Source: Bacteroidota bacterium (GTDB taxonomy: Bacteria > Bacteroidota > Bacteroidia > Bacteroidales > VadinHA17). From it: a DNA stretch of 34,467 bases. The notes below the pieces were generated by a model, which saw nothing but the letters and a program-made list of their open reading frames with translations, did not search any database and had not been told where the DNA came from. Position numbers and translations under genes: made by a program. This document shows, one piece after another, positions 1 through 8,471 of this stretch (positions are counted from its first letter, which is position 1; each line of letters starts with the position of its first letter). The stretch spans positions 1-34,467 of the forward strand of contig DRPN01000003.1 of the NCBI GenBank assembly GCA_011374625.1, in the 5' to 3' direction.

Positions 1-15
1 CTTCAACTTTTTTGA

Positions 16-36
16 CTTTCTTCCGCCTTCTGCCTT
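16..36. repeat. degenerate 7-base tandem repeat after buk
   Basis: Three successive heptamers, ctttctt, ccgcctt and ctgcctt, lie directly downstream of the buk stop codon (on the minus strand they read AAGGCAG, AAGGCGG, AAGAAAG). The window edge cuts off what follows, so the total length of the array is unknown. A second degenerate 7-base array of different sequence occurs after rocD. This is seen directly; no function is known to me. Confidence 0.5.
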
Positions 37-37
37 A

Positions 38-1114
38 TTACTGATATATTTTGCATTCTTTTTCCCCTCTCAGCACCTGCAAGGCATTCATTGCCAAGGC
101 CTTCATCTCATCTTCTCCAGGCAAGATCACCACCCTGGCGATATGGGCGACCATCAATTTTATATAATTTACAATTCTTTCATTATAAGCCAGACCTCCT
201 GTGATAAGAATAGCATCCACTTCTCCTTTCAAAACCACGCTAGCAGCGCCTATCTCTTTGCTCACTTGGTAAGCCAAGGCATCAAGCAAAAAAGCAGCTT
301 TTGTATCTCCATCTTCTGCCATCAGGTTGATTTTATAAACATCATTGGTTCCAAGATAAGATACCAGCCCTCCTTTCCCGGTAATCATTTTTTTCACATC
401 ATTCAATGTATATTCTCCACTGAAACAAAGTCTTGCCAGATCTCCTACCGGTAAAGTACCAGACCTCTCCGGTGAAAAAGGACCATCACCGTCCAGTCCC
501 TGATTCACATCTATCACGCGACCTTTTCTATGTGCACCGACGGTGATCCCTCCTCCCAGATGAGCGACGATCAGGTTAAGGTCTTCATATTCCCTGCCTA
601 TTTGTTGGGCATAAATACGCGAGACAGCTTTATGGTTCAAGGCATGAAAAATAGATTTCCTCGCAAACAAGGAATGACCTGCCACCCGGGCCAGATCCTG
701 CAATTCGTCCACCACTACGGGATCGGCTATAAAAGCACGGGCATGAGGAAGAGATTGGGCAATATCATCGGCGATCAGTCCTCCCAAATTACTGGCATGT
801 TCACCCATGACCCCCTTGAAAAGATCCCTTTTCATAGCCTCATTCACTTCATATACACCTGATTCCACAGGCTTAATCATTCCTCCCCGGCCAATTACTC
901 CTGTTATTTCATCTATCTTCTCACGGGATTTTGCAAGCTTCTCCAGGATGATATTTTTACGGAATTCATACTGGTCGGTTATATGATCAAATTGAGACAG
1001 TTCCTCCGCTGAATGGCGAATGGTTTCCACCAGTCTGGATTTTGTCTCACGGTACACAGCAATCTTGGTTGAAGTAGAACCAGGATTAATTACTAAGATT
1101 CTATGTACCTGCAT
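38..1114 (-). CDS. buk: butyrate kinase (branched/short-chain acid kinase)
   Basis: Transfers phosphate from butyryl-phosphate (or isobutyryl-/isovaleryl-phosphate) to ADP, the ATP-yielding last step of acid formation, in the cytoplasm. The 358-residue product is full length for the family. It opens with the acetokinase phosphate-binding motif NPGSTSTK, then has HALNHKA, the adenosine-binding HLGGGITVGAH, GPFSPERSGTLP and a C-terminal ITGGLAYN segment. These motifs separate butyrate kinase from acetate kinase, which is encoded two genes upstream. The start lies 13 bases after the ptb stop, so the pair is almost certainly co-translated on one message. Bacteroidota enzymes of this type are often linked to branched-chain amino-acid fermentation as well as butyrate; the sequence does not settle which substrate is used. 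It is the last gene of the operon visible here, but more may follow beyond the left edge. Confidence 0.93.
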   Translation of the reverse strand: MQVHRILVINPGSTSTKIAVYRETKSRLVETIRHSAEELSQFDHITDQYEFRKNIILEKLAKSREKIDEITGVIGRGGMIKPVESGVYEVNEAMKRDLFKGVMGEHASNLGGLIADDIAQSLPHARAFIADPVVVDELQDLARVAGHSLFARKSIFHALNHKAVSRIYAQQIGREYEDLNLIVAHLGGGITVGAHRKGRVIDVNQGLDGDGPFSPERSGTLPVGDLARLCFSGEYTLNDVKKMITGKGGLVSYLGTNDVYKINLMAEDGDTKAAFLLDALAYQVSKEIGAASVVLKGEVDAILITGGLAYNERIVNYIKLMVAHIARVVILPGEDEMKALAMNALQVLRGEKECKIYQ

Positions 1115-1127
1115 TATCCAGACCTTA

Positions 1128-2036
1128 TTAACTCTTTGTTGATATTAATGTACCCAGAGCAATAGAATATAGTTTTGTCTCGGTGCTATCGCCCCGTGAA
1201 GACAGGATCACAGGCACCCTGGCGCCTGCGACAATAGCAGCCGTATTCCCTCCCATAAGTTTTGTATGACATTTATAAAAAACATTCCCCGATTCAATGT
1301 TTGGAAACAACAGGCAATCCACATCACCAGACACAGGGGAATCTATTTTCTTGATGGCAGCGCTCTTTTTATCCAGAGCCACATCCAAAGCCAGCGGTCC
1401 ATCAACAATGGCTCCTTTTATCTGTCCCCTCTCAGCCATTTTTGACAGCAGTGCTGCATCCACACACGCCTCCATTCCCGGCAGCACTTGTTCAGTCGCA
1501 GCAATGAGTGCAACTTTGGGATTTTTATTCCCCAGCATATGGGCAGCAAGGATTAAATGTTTCAGAATAATTTTTTTTTCTTTCAGATCAGGGTTGGGAA
1601 TAATAGCCACATCTCCTACGATCAACAACTTATGATAACTTACCGGCTCGAGTACGGCTACGTGTGTAAGCAACGAACCCTGTGCCAGAATTCCTTTTTC
1701 TTTATTCAGAATAGCCCGCATGTACTGATCCGTACTGACAGAACCTTTCATGATCAAATCCCCTTTTCCATCCCGGACCATGGATACTGCCTGAAGGGCA
1801 GAAGAAAAAGGGTCCTTTTCATGAATAATCTCAAAAGAAGAAAGGGCACATCCTTCTTTATTACTTATTTGCTGTATCTCGTTTTTATCGCCTATGAGTA
1901 TTGCATCTACAAAGCCTTTCTCCACAGCAAGAGAAACAGCCCCAATAGTATGAGAATCCATGGCATGGGCTACCACCAGCCTTTTTCGCGGCATTCCGGA
2001 AAGGCTGTTCATCATATCGTCAAGGGTTTGGATCAT
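1128..2036 (-). CDS. ptb: phosphate butyryltransferase
   Basis: Converts butyryl-CoA (or another short acyl-CoA) and phosphate to acyl-phosphate and CoA, handing it to Buk. The 302-residue protein belongs to the PTA_PTB fold family. The Ptb type is recognised from its length (about 300), the start region RLVVAHAMDSHTIGAV, the segment ILIGDKNEI, MKGSVSTDQYMRAIL (Ptb-like, where Pta has different residues), GDVAIIPNPDL and the C-terminal SGNVFYKCHTKLMGGNTAAIV. It sits 14 bases after ackA and 13 before buk. The pairing with buk gives a second acid-forming module beside pta-ackA. Assignment is confident; exact chain-length preference is not visible. Confidence 0.93.
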   Translation of the reverse strand: MIQTLDDMMNSLSGMPRKRLVVAHAMDSHTIGAVSLAVEKGFVDAILIGDKNEIQQISNKEGCALSSFEIIHEKDPFSSALQAVSMVRDGKGDLIMKGSVSTDQYMRAILNKEKGILAQGSLLTHVAVLEPVSYHKLLIVGDVAIIPNPDLKEKKIILKHLILAAHMLGNKNPKVALIAATEQVLPGMEACVDAALLSKMAERGQIKGAIVDGPLALDVALDKKSAAIKKIDSPVSGDVDCLLFPNIESGNVFYKCHTKLMGGNTAAIVAGARVPVILSSRGDSTETKLYSIALGTLISTKS

Positions 2037-2050
2037 AATTCATAATATCA

Positions 2051-3259
2051 CTACTTTTTATTTTTGATGATATCCATGGTATCCCAGGCAATGACCAGCT
2101 CCTCATTGGTAGGTATTACCAGTATCCTTACCGGTGACTCCGGAACGCTTATGTCCCCGGATTCTCCAAGAATGGTTTTTTCATTGCTTTTTGGGTCTAT
2201 GTTAATGCCGATAAACTCCAAGTCTTCACAGGATTTCTGTCGGACCAAAACATCATTCTCTCCTATTCCCCCTGTAAAAACCAGAATATCGAGACCCCCC
2301 ATGACTGCAGCATAAGCTCCTATATATTTCCTGATACGGTAACAATACATATCCAACGCCAGACGGGCCCGTTCATTTCCTTCCTGAGCAGCTTTTGCAA
2401 TATCCCGCATGTCGGAAGACACTCCCGTCACTCCCAGCATACCACTGAATTTGTTGATCAGGGTGTTGGCAGCATGAAGGCTTAATTCTTCCTTTTGCAT
2501 GATATATGTAAGCACACCCAGGTCCATATCACCCGTACGGGTACCCATGATCAATCCTTCCACCGGTGTAAGCCCCATAGAAGTATCTATTGATTTCGCG
2601 TTTTTGATGGCAGCCATTGAGGCTCCGTTTCCCAAATGACAGGTAATGATCTTTTTATCCTTAGATTGACATCCTAAAAACTGGCAGGCACGTTTGAACA
2701 CATAGCGATGACTTGTTCCGTGAAAACCATACCGGCGAATGCCATACTTCAAATATAACGAATAAGGAATGGCATATGTATAAGCATAGGGCGGCATAGT
2801 CTGATGAAAAGCTGTATCGAAAACGCCTACCTGCGGCACATCAGGTAACAGATCCTGCATAGCAAAGATCCCCTTCAGATTGGCCGGGTTGTGCAAAGGA
2901 GCCAAATCTGCCACTTCCTGTATCTTAGCAATAACTTCTTTGGTTATCAAGACACTACTTTTAAACTTTTCACCCCCATGAACCACACGATGTCCAACAG
3001 CATTAATTTCATCCAAACTCTTCAAGGAGCCGTGCTTATCACTCGTTAAAACACCCAGAACATATTCAATACCTTGTTGGTGGTCATATATTTCTCCTTC
3101 CAGCATCACCTCGTCACCATCATCACGCTGGTTTTTCAGAAACGAACCATGGAGCCCGATCTTTTCCACAATCCCTTTAGCCAGGACATCCTCACGCTCC
3201 ATATCAATAAGCTGGTACTTAATAGATGAACTTCCGCTGTTCAGAACAATAATCTTCAT
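2051..3259 (-). CDS. ackA: acetate kinase
   Basis: Makes ATP and acetate from acetyl-phosphate in the cytoplasm. The 402-residue protein carries all acetokinase signatures: VLNSGSSSIKYQ at residues 5-16, HRVVHGG with Arg91, FDTAFHQTMP with Asp148, RRYGFHGTSH with His180, CHLGNGAS, GTRTGDMD with Arg241, FTGGIGEND, and the C-terminal NEE (Glu386/387). Numbering matches the catalytic residues described for the Methanosarcina enzyme (Arg91, Asp148, His180, Arg241). A 56-base gap separates it from the hbd-like gene upstream, the widest gap of the operon, and could hold an internal promoter; I see no terminator there. With pta at the head of the operon it forms the classical acetate pathway. Confidence 0.96.
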   Translation of the reverse strand: MKIIVLNSGSSSIKYQLIDMEREDVLAKGIVEKIGLHGSFLKNQRDDGDEVMLEGEIYDHQQGIEYVLGVLTSDKHGSLKSLDEINAVGHRVVHGGEKFKSSVLITKEVIAKIQEVADLAPLHNPANLKGIFAMQDLLPDVPQVGVFDTAFHQTMPPYAYTYAIPYSLYLKYGIRRYGFHGTSHRYVFKRACQFLGCQSKDKKIITCHLGNGASMAAIKNAKSIDTSMGLTPVEGLIMGTRTGDMDLGVLTYIMQKEELSLHAANTLINKFSGMLGVTGVSSDMRDIAKAAQEGNERARLALDMYCYRIRKYIGAYAAVMGGLDILVFTGGIGENDVLVRQKSCEDLEFIGINIDPKSNEKTILGESGDISVPESPVRILVIPTNEELVIAWDTMDIIKNKK

Positions 3260-3315
3260 ACAAATATTTTTATAATTATTTACAATTTCTAACTCTCTTT
3301 TATAAATATGTCCCT

Positions 3316-4296
3316 TTATTGGGTTTTGGGTATAACTATCTCAGGACAAGTAATGGTTTCACCCACGATCCGATTATTCTCATAAACGTAAAATCCCTGG
3401 CCATTTCGTCTTCCGAAATACCCAAGGCGATAAAGTTTTTTTATGATGGGACTGGGTTTGAATTTCCTTTCTCCAAATTCCTGATAAAGATTATTCATCC
3501 ATTTGATCACCTTATCCAGTCCGATACGATCAGCCATTTCCAATGGGCCCAACTGAAGTCCGAAGCCCAGTTTCATTGTTGTATCTATATTAGTGGCGGA
3601 AGCCACCCCTTCCATCAAGGTTTCGCAGGCTTCATTGATCAACACCACGATCAACCGGGTACTAACGTTTCCGGGAGACTCCACCAGCGGGATCACCCGC
3701 ATACCTATGGTACGGGCAAATTTTTCCACAAACTCTACTGACTGTTGGTTTGTGTACATCCCTCTTACTACTTCTATAATACTCCCGCTGGCAATCGAAG
3801 GCAGAAAATGCAAACCCACGGCTCTTTCCGGACGTTTCAGTACCGATGCCAATTCAGAGATCACCAACGTGGAAGTATTGGATGCAATTACCGTCTCTTC
3901 CCTGACGACAGATTCTATTTTCCGGAATACCTCTTTTCTGATATCAAGACTTGTTCCCGGCCTCCGACTGTTGATGGTTTCAATCACAATATCACACTCC
4001 CCTATCTCATTATAATCCGTAGAGCCATGGATACGTGACAGGATTGCCCTTTTCTCGCTTTCTGTCAACCCCCATTTATCTATGATATTGTCGAGTTTTT
4101 GATTAAGTTCAATAAATACTTCCGACACACGGACCTCTGACAAATCGATAAAAACCACATTAAAGCCGTTGGCAGCTACCAGATGGGCAATATCCTGTCC
4201 CATGTTTCCACAGCCTATCAACCCGACTTTTTGCAATCTCCCTTTCTTCTTTATCTGTGTATGTAACGCATACTTTTCAATAGGTTCAACATTCAT
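3316..4296 (-). CDS. hbd: divergent 3-hydroxyacyl-CoA dehydrogenase (3-hydroxybutyryl-CoA dehydrogenase-like)
   Basis: Family role: NAD(H)-dependent interconversion of 3-hydroxyacyl-CoA and 3-oxoacyl-CoA, the second step of butyrate synthesis from acetyl-CoA. The 326-residue protein has a Rossmann domain (GLIGCGNMG, residues 25-33; Asp51 ending the second strand, as in NAD-preferring members) and the C-terminal helical dimerisation domain (GPLEMADRIGLD, then GFYVY). There is a 20-residue N-terminal extension. Ser142 (NTS), His163 and Glu175 match the usual catalytic and binding positions. However, the normal HFxNP is HFLPS, and the usual Asn of VNRL is Thr213 (VSTRL). It sits inside the acid-forming operon, 18 bases after pta. 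The altered residues mean that activity on 3-hydroxybutyryl-CoA should be treated as inference; another beta-hydroxy acid or acyl-CoA substrate is possible. Confidence 0.8.
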   Translation of the reverse strand: MNVEPIEKYALHTQIKKKGRLQKVGLIGCGNMGQDIAHLVAANGFNVVFIDLSEVRVSEVFIELNQKLDNIIDKWGLTESEKRAILSRIHGSTDYNEIGECDIVIETINSRRPGTSLDIRKEVFRKIESVVREETVIASNTSTLVISELASVLKRPERAVGLHFLPSIASGSIIEVVRGMYTNQQSVEFVEKFARTIGMRVIPLVESPGNVSTRLIVVLINEACETLMEGVASATNIDTTMKLGFGLQLGPLEMADRIGLDKVIKWMNNLYQEFGERKFKPSPIIKKLYRLGYFGRRNGQGFYVYENNRIVGETITCPEIVIPKTQ

Positions 4297-4314
4297 TTTT
4301 TAAATTTTTTTCAA

Positions 4315-5322
4315 TTAAATATTCATTCCGGCCGCCTGGTTAACGGTAATAGCACCCAGGTTTACAATATCCTCAACGCTGCATCCCCTTGAGAGATCGT
4401 TAATTGGTGCTGCCATGCCCTGAAGCACAGGGCCAATTGCTTCGGCATGGGCCAACCGTTGTACCAGTTTATAGCTGATATTTCCTGAATTCAGGTCTGG
4501 AAAAACCAACACATTGGCATTGCCTGCAATTGTACTCTCGGGAGCTTTTTTCCGGCCCACGGCAGGCACAATCGCTGCATCTGCCTGTAACTCTCCGTCA
4601 ATATCCAGTGACGGATCAATTTCCCGGGCTTTCAGTAAGGCCTGCAATACTTTATCCACCTCTTCATGCTGTGCACTGCCTTTGGTTGAGAAACTCAGCA
4701 TGGCAACGCGGGGGGTAAAGCCTCCGATAGCACGGGCCGTACGTGCCGAAGTCACTGCTATTTCAGCCAGTTGGGTAGCATCAGGGGCAGGATTTACAGC
4801 ACAATCGGCAAAGACAAGAATCCCGTCTTCTCCATACTCCTTATCGGGCAGGATCATAAAAAAAGCTCCGGAAACTACACTGATACCTGGCATGGTTCGT
4901 ACAAACTGAAAAGCAGGCCTTAAAACGTTCCCTGTAGGATTATTGGCGCCGGCCACCTCTCCGTCAGCATCGCCGGCCTTAATCATCACCGGTCCCAGAT
5001 ATAAAGGATCTTCTATCAGACGGGCAGCTTCTTCTGCCGTAAGCCCCTTATGTGCACGGAGCTTCACCATCAGATCAATGTATTCCTGTTTTTTGGGATG
5101 ATCTTTGGGATCCACAATCAGACATTCGTCAATATGTTGAAGGCCAATAGCTTCGGCATGTGTGCGAATTTGTTCCGGATCACCAATCAGGATCACTTCG
5201 GCAAGCTTTTCGGCTGCCATATGATCTCCTGCACGCAATGTACGTTCTTCATAAGCTTCCGGCAATACAATTTTCTTATGAGCCTTTCTGGCCTTTTTTT
5301 TGATTGATTCTATAAATTCCAT
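4315..5322 (-). CDS. pta: phosphate acetyltransferase (short form)
   Basis: Exchanges CoA for phosphate on acetyl-CoA to give acetyl-phosphate for AckA. The 335-residue length is that of the single-domain Pta, without the DRTGG/CobB-like N-terminal region of long enzymes. Typical segments are KIVLPEAYEERTLRA, the central GEVAGANNPTGNVLRPA, VFADCAVNPAPDA, ESTIAGNANVLVFPDLNSGNISYK (written here in pieces: ESTIAGNANVL then FPDLNSGNISYK) and GPVLQGMAAPINDLSRG. It is the first gene of the five-gene operon, and a promoter-like sequence stands about 40 bases upstream (5360-5390). It is divergent from the FAD/Fe-S dehydrogenase gene, so both may be controlled from the same 140-base gap. Confidence 0.96.
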   Translation of the reverse strand: MEFIESIKKKARKAHKKIVLPEAYEERTLRAGDHMAAEKLAEVILIGDPEQIRTHAEAIGLQHIDECLIVDPKDHPKKQEYIDLMVKLRAHKGLTAEEAARLIEDPLYLGPVMIKAGDADGEVAGANNPTGNVLRPAFQFVRTMPGISVVSGAFFMILPDKEYGEDGILVFADCAVNPAPDATQLAEIAVTSARTARAIGGFTPRVAMLSFSTKGSAQHEEVDKVLQALLKAREIDPSLDIDGELQADAAIVPAVGRKKAPESTIAGNANVLVFPDLNSGNISYKLVQRLAHAEAIGPVLQGMAAPINDLSRGCSVEDIVNLGAITVNQAAGMNI

Positions 5323-5359
5323 TGTTTATCAGTTAGTTATCTAAATTTTATTTTGGTTA

Positions 5360-5390
5360 TAAAATTAATCAAATTTCATACCTTTTCAAA
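5360..5390 (-). promoter_or_regulatory. Bacteroidota-type promoter of the pta-hbd-ackA-ptb-buk operon
   Basis: On the minus strand TTTG (plus-strand CAAA 5387-5390) is followed after exactly 19 bases by TAATTTTA (plus-strand 5360-5367), one mismatch from the Bacteroidota -7 box TAnnTTTG. A start site near 5353 would leave a leader of about 30 bases before pta. The match in both boxes and spacing makes this the best-supported promoter in the window, but it was found by eye. Confidence 0.5.
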
Positions 5391-5497
5391 GATTTTCAAA
5401 TGACTATTATCATAAGGTTTTGCTGTTATACAACAAATCAGAAAAAAATATATTCGACAAGGAAGGATGAAAACAGTTTTGTTTGGCATATTTGATT

Positions 5498-5505
5498 TAT
5501 TTTTG
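5498..5505 (+). promoter_or_regulatory. candidate -7 box (TATTTTTG) of the FAD/Fe-S dehydrogenase gene
   Basis: TATTTTTG matches TAnnTTTG exactly, and transcription from it would start near 5512. That is downstream of the first in-frame ATG (5467) but upstream of the ATG at 5530, so it supports the shorter protein. A TTTG lies upstream at 5478-5481, but the spacing of 16 bases is shorter than usual, which weakens the call. Confidence 0.3.
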
Positions 5506-5529
5506 TTCCCTTTTCAATACCTGTTTCGC

Positions 5530-8460
5530 ATGGATTCATTTTATGAGAAACTTGCCGGAATAATAAAAGGTGACATTTTCTGGGACGAAGTCACCAAGAT
5601 GTTGTATGCCACAGATGCTTCCGAATACCGCGAATTGCCTTTGGCTGTCTCCAGACCTAAAGATAAGGAAGATATCAGCACGATTCTTGCTTTTGCCAGG
5701 GAAAAAAACATTCCCGTAATCCCTCGTGCAGCAGGCACATCACTGGCAGGGCAGGTTGTAGGAAAAGGCTTGGTCATAGATGTTTCAAAATATCTTACCC
5801 ACATTATTGAGTTAAATACAAAAGAACACTGGGTACGCGTGGAGCCGGGAGTGATCCCGGACGAACTGAACCAGTTTCTGCAATCTTACGGTTTGTTTTT
5901 TGGTCCGGAAACATCCACTTCCAACCGTTGCATGTTTGCAGGAATGCTGGGAAACAATTCATGCGGATCTCATTCTATTCTTTACGGCAGTACGCGAGAT
6001 CACACCCTTGAAGTTGAAGCCATCCTGAGCGATGGCAGTGAAGTAATCTTTGGTCCCCTGGATAAGGAAGCTTTTCTGGCCAAAACACAGCAAAATGATT
6101 TAGAAGGGAAGATCTATAAGAAGTTATATGAGATTCTTTCTGACAAGGAAATACAAGAAGAGATACGCAGGGAGTTTCCGCACCCTGATATTCATCGCCG
6201 CAACACTGGTTATGCTCTTGATTTGTTACTGGAAACCGATCCATTCACAGGCAACGGCATTCCTTTCAATCTGGCAAAGCTTCTGGCAGGCTCGGAAGGC
6301 ACACTGGCCGTTACCACTGCCATCAAGTTCAATCTGGTCCCGTTACCTCCTCCTGAAAAAGGGCTTGTTTGTGTTCATCTTAAAGAGATATCGGATGCCT
6401 TTAAAGCCAATTTGATCGCCTTGAGACATCATCCCGGTGCTGTGGAGCTGATAGACAAAATCGTTTTGGAACTGACCAAAGATAACATCGAACAAAAGAA
6501 AAATCGTTTTTTTATCGAAGGTGATCCCGGGGCTTTGCTGCTGGTAGAATTTGCCCGGGATACGCGCGAAGAGATAACCACTATCGCCAACCAACTGGAA
6601 AAAGACATGCGCCAAGCCGGTTACGGTTATGCTTTTCCCGTGTTGTATGGCAATGATGTAGTTAAAGTCTGGAACCTGAGAAAAGCAGGTCTTGGCGTCC
6701 TGGCCAATATGAAAGGAGATTCCAGACCTGTCTCTGTGATGGAAGATACGGCTGTACGTGTAGAAGATTTGCCCGCATATATGGAAGATGTAGACAAACT
6801 CTTGAAAAAATACGACAAATCATGTGTTTACTATGCCCACATTGGATCGGGGGAATTGCATTTGAGACCTATTCTTAACCTGCGTGATCCGGAGGATGTA
6901 AAGCTTTTTCGCACCCTCGGAGAAGAAATGGCAAGACTGGTAAAGAAATACCGGGGATCGCTCAGCGGTGAACATGGTGACGGCAGGTTACGCGGAGAGT
7001 TCATCCCCTTGATGGTTGGGGAAAATATTTACCGGATTTTTAAAGAAATAAAGAACACTTTCGACCCCTATGGCATCCTGAATCCTGGAAAAATCACCGA
7101 CACTCCTCCTATGAACAGGTTCCTGCGTATGGATCCGAAGATACCAGTGAAAGAGATCAAAACCTATTTTGATTTTTCGTCAACGGGAGGCTATCAGAGA
7201 GCTGCAGAAAAATGCAACGGCTCTGGAGACTGTCGTAAAACTGAAAAATCCGGAGGAGTCATGTGCCCAAGCTACATGGCTACCCATGATGAAGATAAAA
7301 CCCCGCGTGCCAGAGCTAATATGTTACGGGAAGTGATCACTAAAACAAAGAAAGATGATCCGCTTGATGATCCGCGCTTATACAACATCATGGATCTCTG
7401 TCTTTCTTGCAAAGGATGTAAGTCGGAGTGCCCTTCCAGTGTGGATATCACCCGTTTGAAGGCCGAGTTCCTGCAACATTATTACGATGTCCACGGCATA
7501 CCTCTGCGTACCCGTCTCATTGCATGGTACAACACCATCCAGAAGGCAGGCATGTTGTTCCCGGCTGTTTACAACTTCTTCATGAAGAACCGTTTCTTTT
7601 CAGACATCATTAAAAGGATTATCGGTTTTGCCACAGAAAGATCCATGCCTTTGCTTGCTCCACACACCCTCCGTCATTGGGTCAGAAAGCATCTCTCAGA
7701 ACACCAACCGACACAACCGCAGGGGAAAGTATTTCTCTTTATTGACGAGTTCACAAATTTTCAGGATGTGGATACCGGAAAGAAAGCCATTTTATTGTTA
7801 ACCCGTTTGGGATACAGGGTGGAAACACCTTCTCATGCCGAAAGCGGACGAACTTTCCTTTCCAAAGGACTAATAAAAAAAGCCCGCCGGATTGCTGTCA
7901 GGAACGTCGAAATATTCAAAGATATTATTACGGAAGATACTCCGTTGGTAGGTATCGAACCTTCCGCCATTCTTAGCTTTCGGGACGAGTATCCGGATCT
8001 GGTTTGTGACCGTTTGAAAAAAGATGCACAAAACCTGGCCCGCCATACTCTTATGACGGATGAGTTTCTTGCACGGGAGATTTCTTCCGGTAAAATTCGG
8101 AAAGAATGGTTCACAAAGGAAAAGAAACATATCAAACTTCATGGACACTGTCATCAGAAAGCGCTCAGCTCGACTGATTATACCCTGCAAATACTCTCTT
8201 TTCCTGAAAATTACACGGTAGAAGAAATTCCTTCCGGATGTTGCGGGATGGCAGGTTCTTTCGGTTTCGAAAAAGAACATTATTCCTTATCCATGAAAAT
8301 AGGCGAAATGGTACTTTTCCCCGCTGTCCGTGAAACAAATGGTGAAGTTCTTATTGCCGCCCCAGGCACGAGTTGCAGGCAGCAGATCAAGGAAGGTACA
8401 GAAAGGAGTGCATTGCATCCTATTGATATTCTATATAATGCCTTGGAAAAAGAGGAATAA
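5530..8460 (+). CDS. FAD-linked, Fe-S 2-hydroxyacid dehydrogenase (D-lactate / D-2-hydroxyglutarate type, YdiJ-like)
   Basis: Oxidises a D-2-hydroxyacid and passes electrons through flavin and iron-sulfur clusters. From the chosen start it has 976 residues: an FAD_binding_4 (VAO-type) domain with PRAAGTSLAGQ and ETSTSNRCMFAGMLGNNSCG; the FAD-oxidase C-terminal domain ending in SGEHGDGRLRGE and NPGKI; an Fe-S region with CNGSGDC and, near residue 625, CLSCKGCKSECP; and a GlpC/GlcF-like cysteine-rich domain with GHCHQKAL and CCGMAGSFG near residue 903. It is thus a GlcD-GlcF-like fusion. An in-frame ATG at 5467 would add 21 hydrophobic residues (MKTVLFGIFDLF...). I prefer 5530 because the flavin domain of relatives begins shortly after such a point and a -7-like box falls between the two. 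The gene is divergent from pta and convergent with the nitrilase gene. Substrate is inferred from the family only. Confidence 0.88.
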   Translation: MDSFYEKLAGIIKGDIFWDEVTKMLYATDASEYRELPLAVSRPKDKEDISTILAFAREKNIPVIPRAAGTSLAGQVVGKGLVIDVSKYLTHIIELNTKEHWVRVEPGVIPDELNQFLQSYGLFFGPETSTSNRCMFAGMLGNNSCGSHSILYGSTRDHTLEVEAILSDGSEVIFGPLDKEAFLAKTQQNDLEGKIYKKLYEILSDKEIQEEIRREFPHPDIHRRNTGYALDLLLETDPFTGNGIPFNLAKLLAGSEGTLAVTTAIKFNLVPLPPPEKGLVCVHLKEISDAFKANLIALRHHPGAVELIDKIVLELTKDNIEQKKNRFFIEGDPGALLLVEFARDTREEITTIANQLEKDMRQAGYGYAFPVLYGNDVVKVWNLRKAGLGVLANMKGDSRPVSVMEDTAVRVEDLPAYMEDVDKLLKKYDKSCVYYAHIGSGELHLRPILNLRDPEDVKLFRTLGEEMARLVKKYRGSLSGEHGDGRLRGEFIPLMVGENIYRIFKEIKNTFDPYGILNPGKITDTPPMNRFLRMDPKIPVKEIKTYFDFSSTGGYQRAAEKCNGSGDCRKTEKSGGVMCPSYMATHDEDKTPRARANMLREVITKTKKDDPLDDPRLYNIMDLCLSCKGCKSECPSSVDITRLKAEFLQHYYDVHGIPLRTRLIAWYNTIQKAGMLFPAVYNFFMKNRFFSDIIKRIIGFATERSMPLLAPHTLRHWVRKHLSEHQPTQPQGKVFLFIDEFTNFQDVDTGKKAILLLTRLGYRVETPSHAESGRTFLSKGLIKKARRIAVRNVEIFKDIITEDTPLVGIEPSAILSFRDEYPDLVCDRLKKDAQNLARHTLMTDEFLAREISSGKIRKEWFTKEKKHIKLHGHCHQKALSSTDYTLQILSFPENYTVEEIPSGCCGMAGSFGFEKEHYSLSMKIGEMVLFPAVRETNGEVLIAAPGTSCRQQIKEGTERSALHPIDILYNALEKEE

Positions 8461-8471
8461 GATAAACAATA

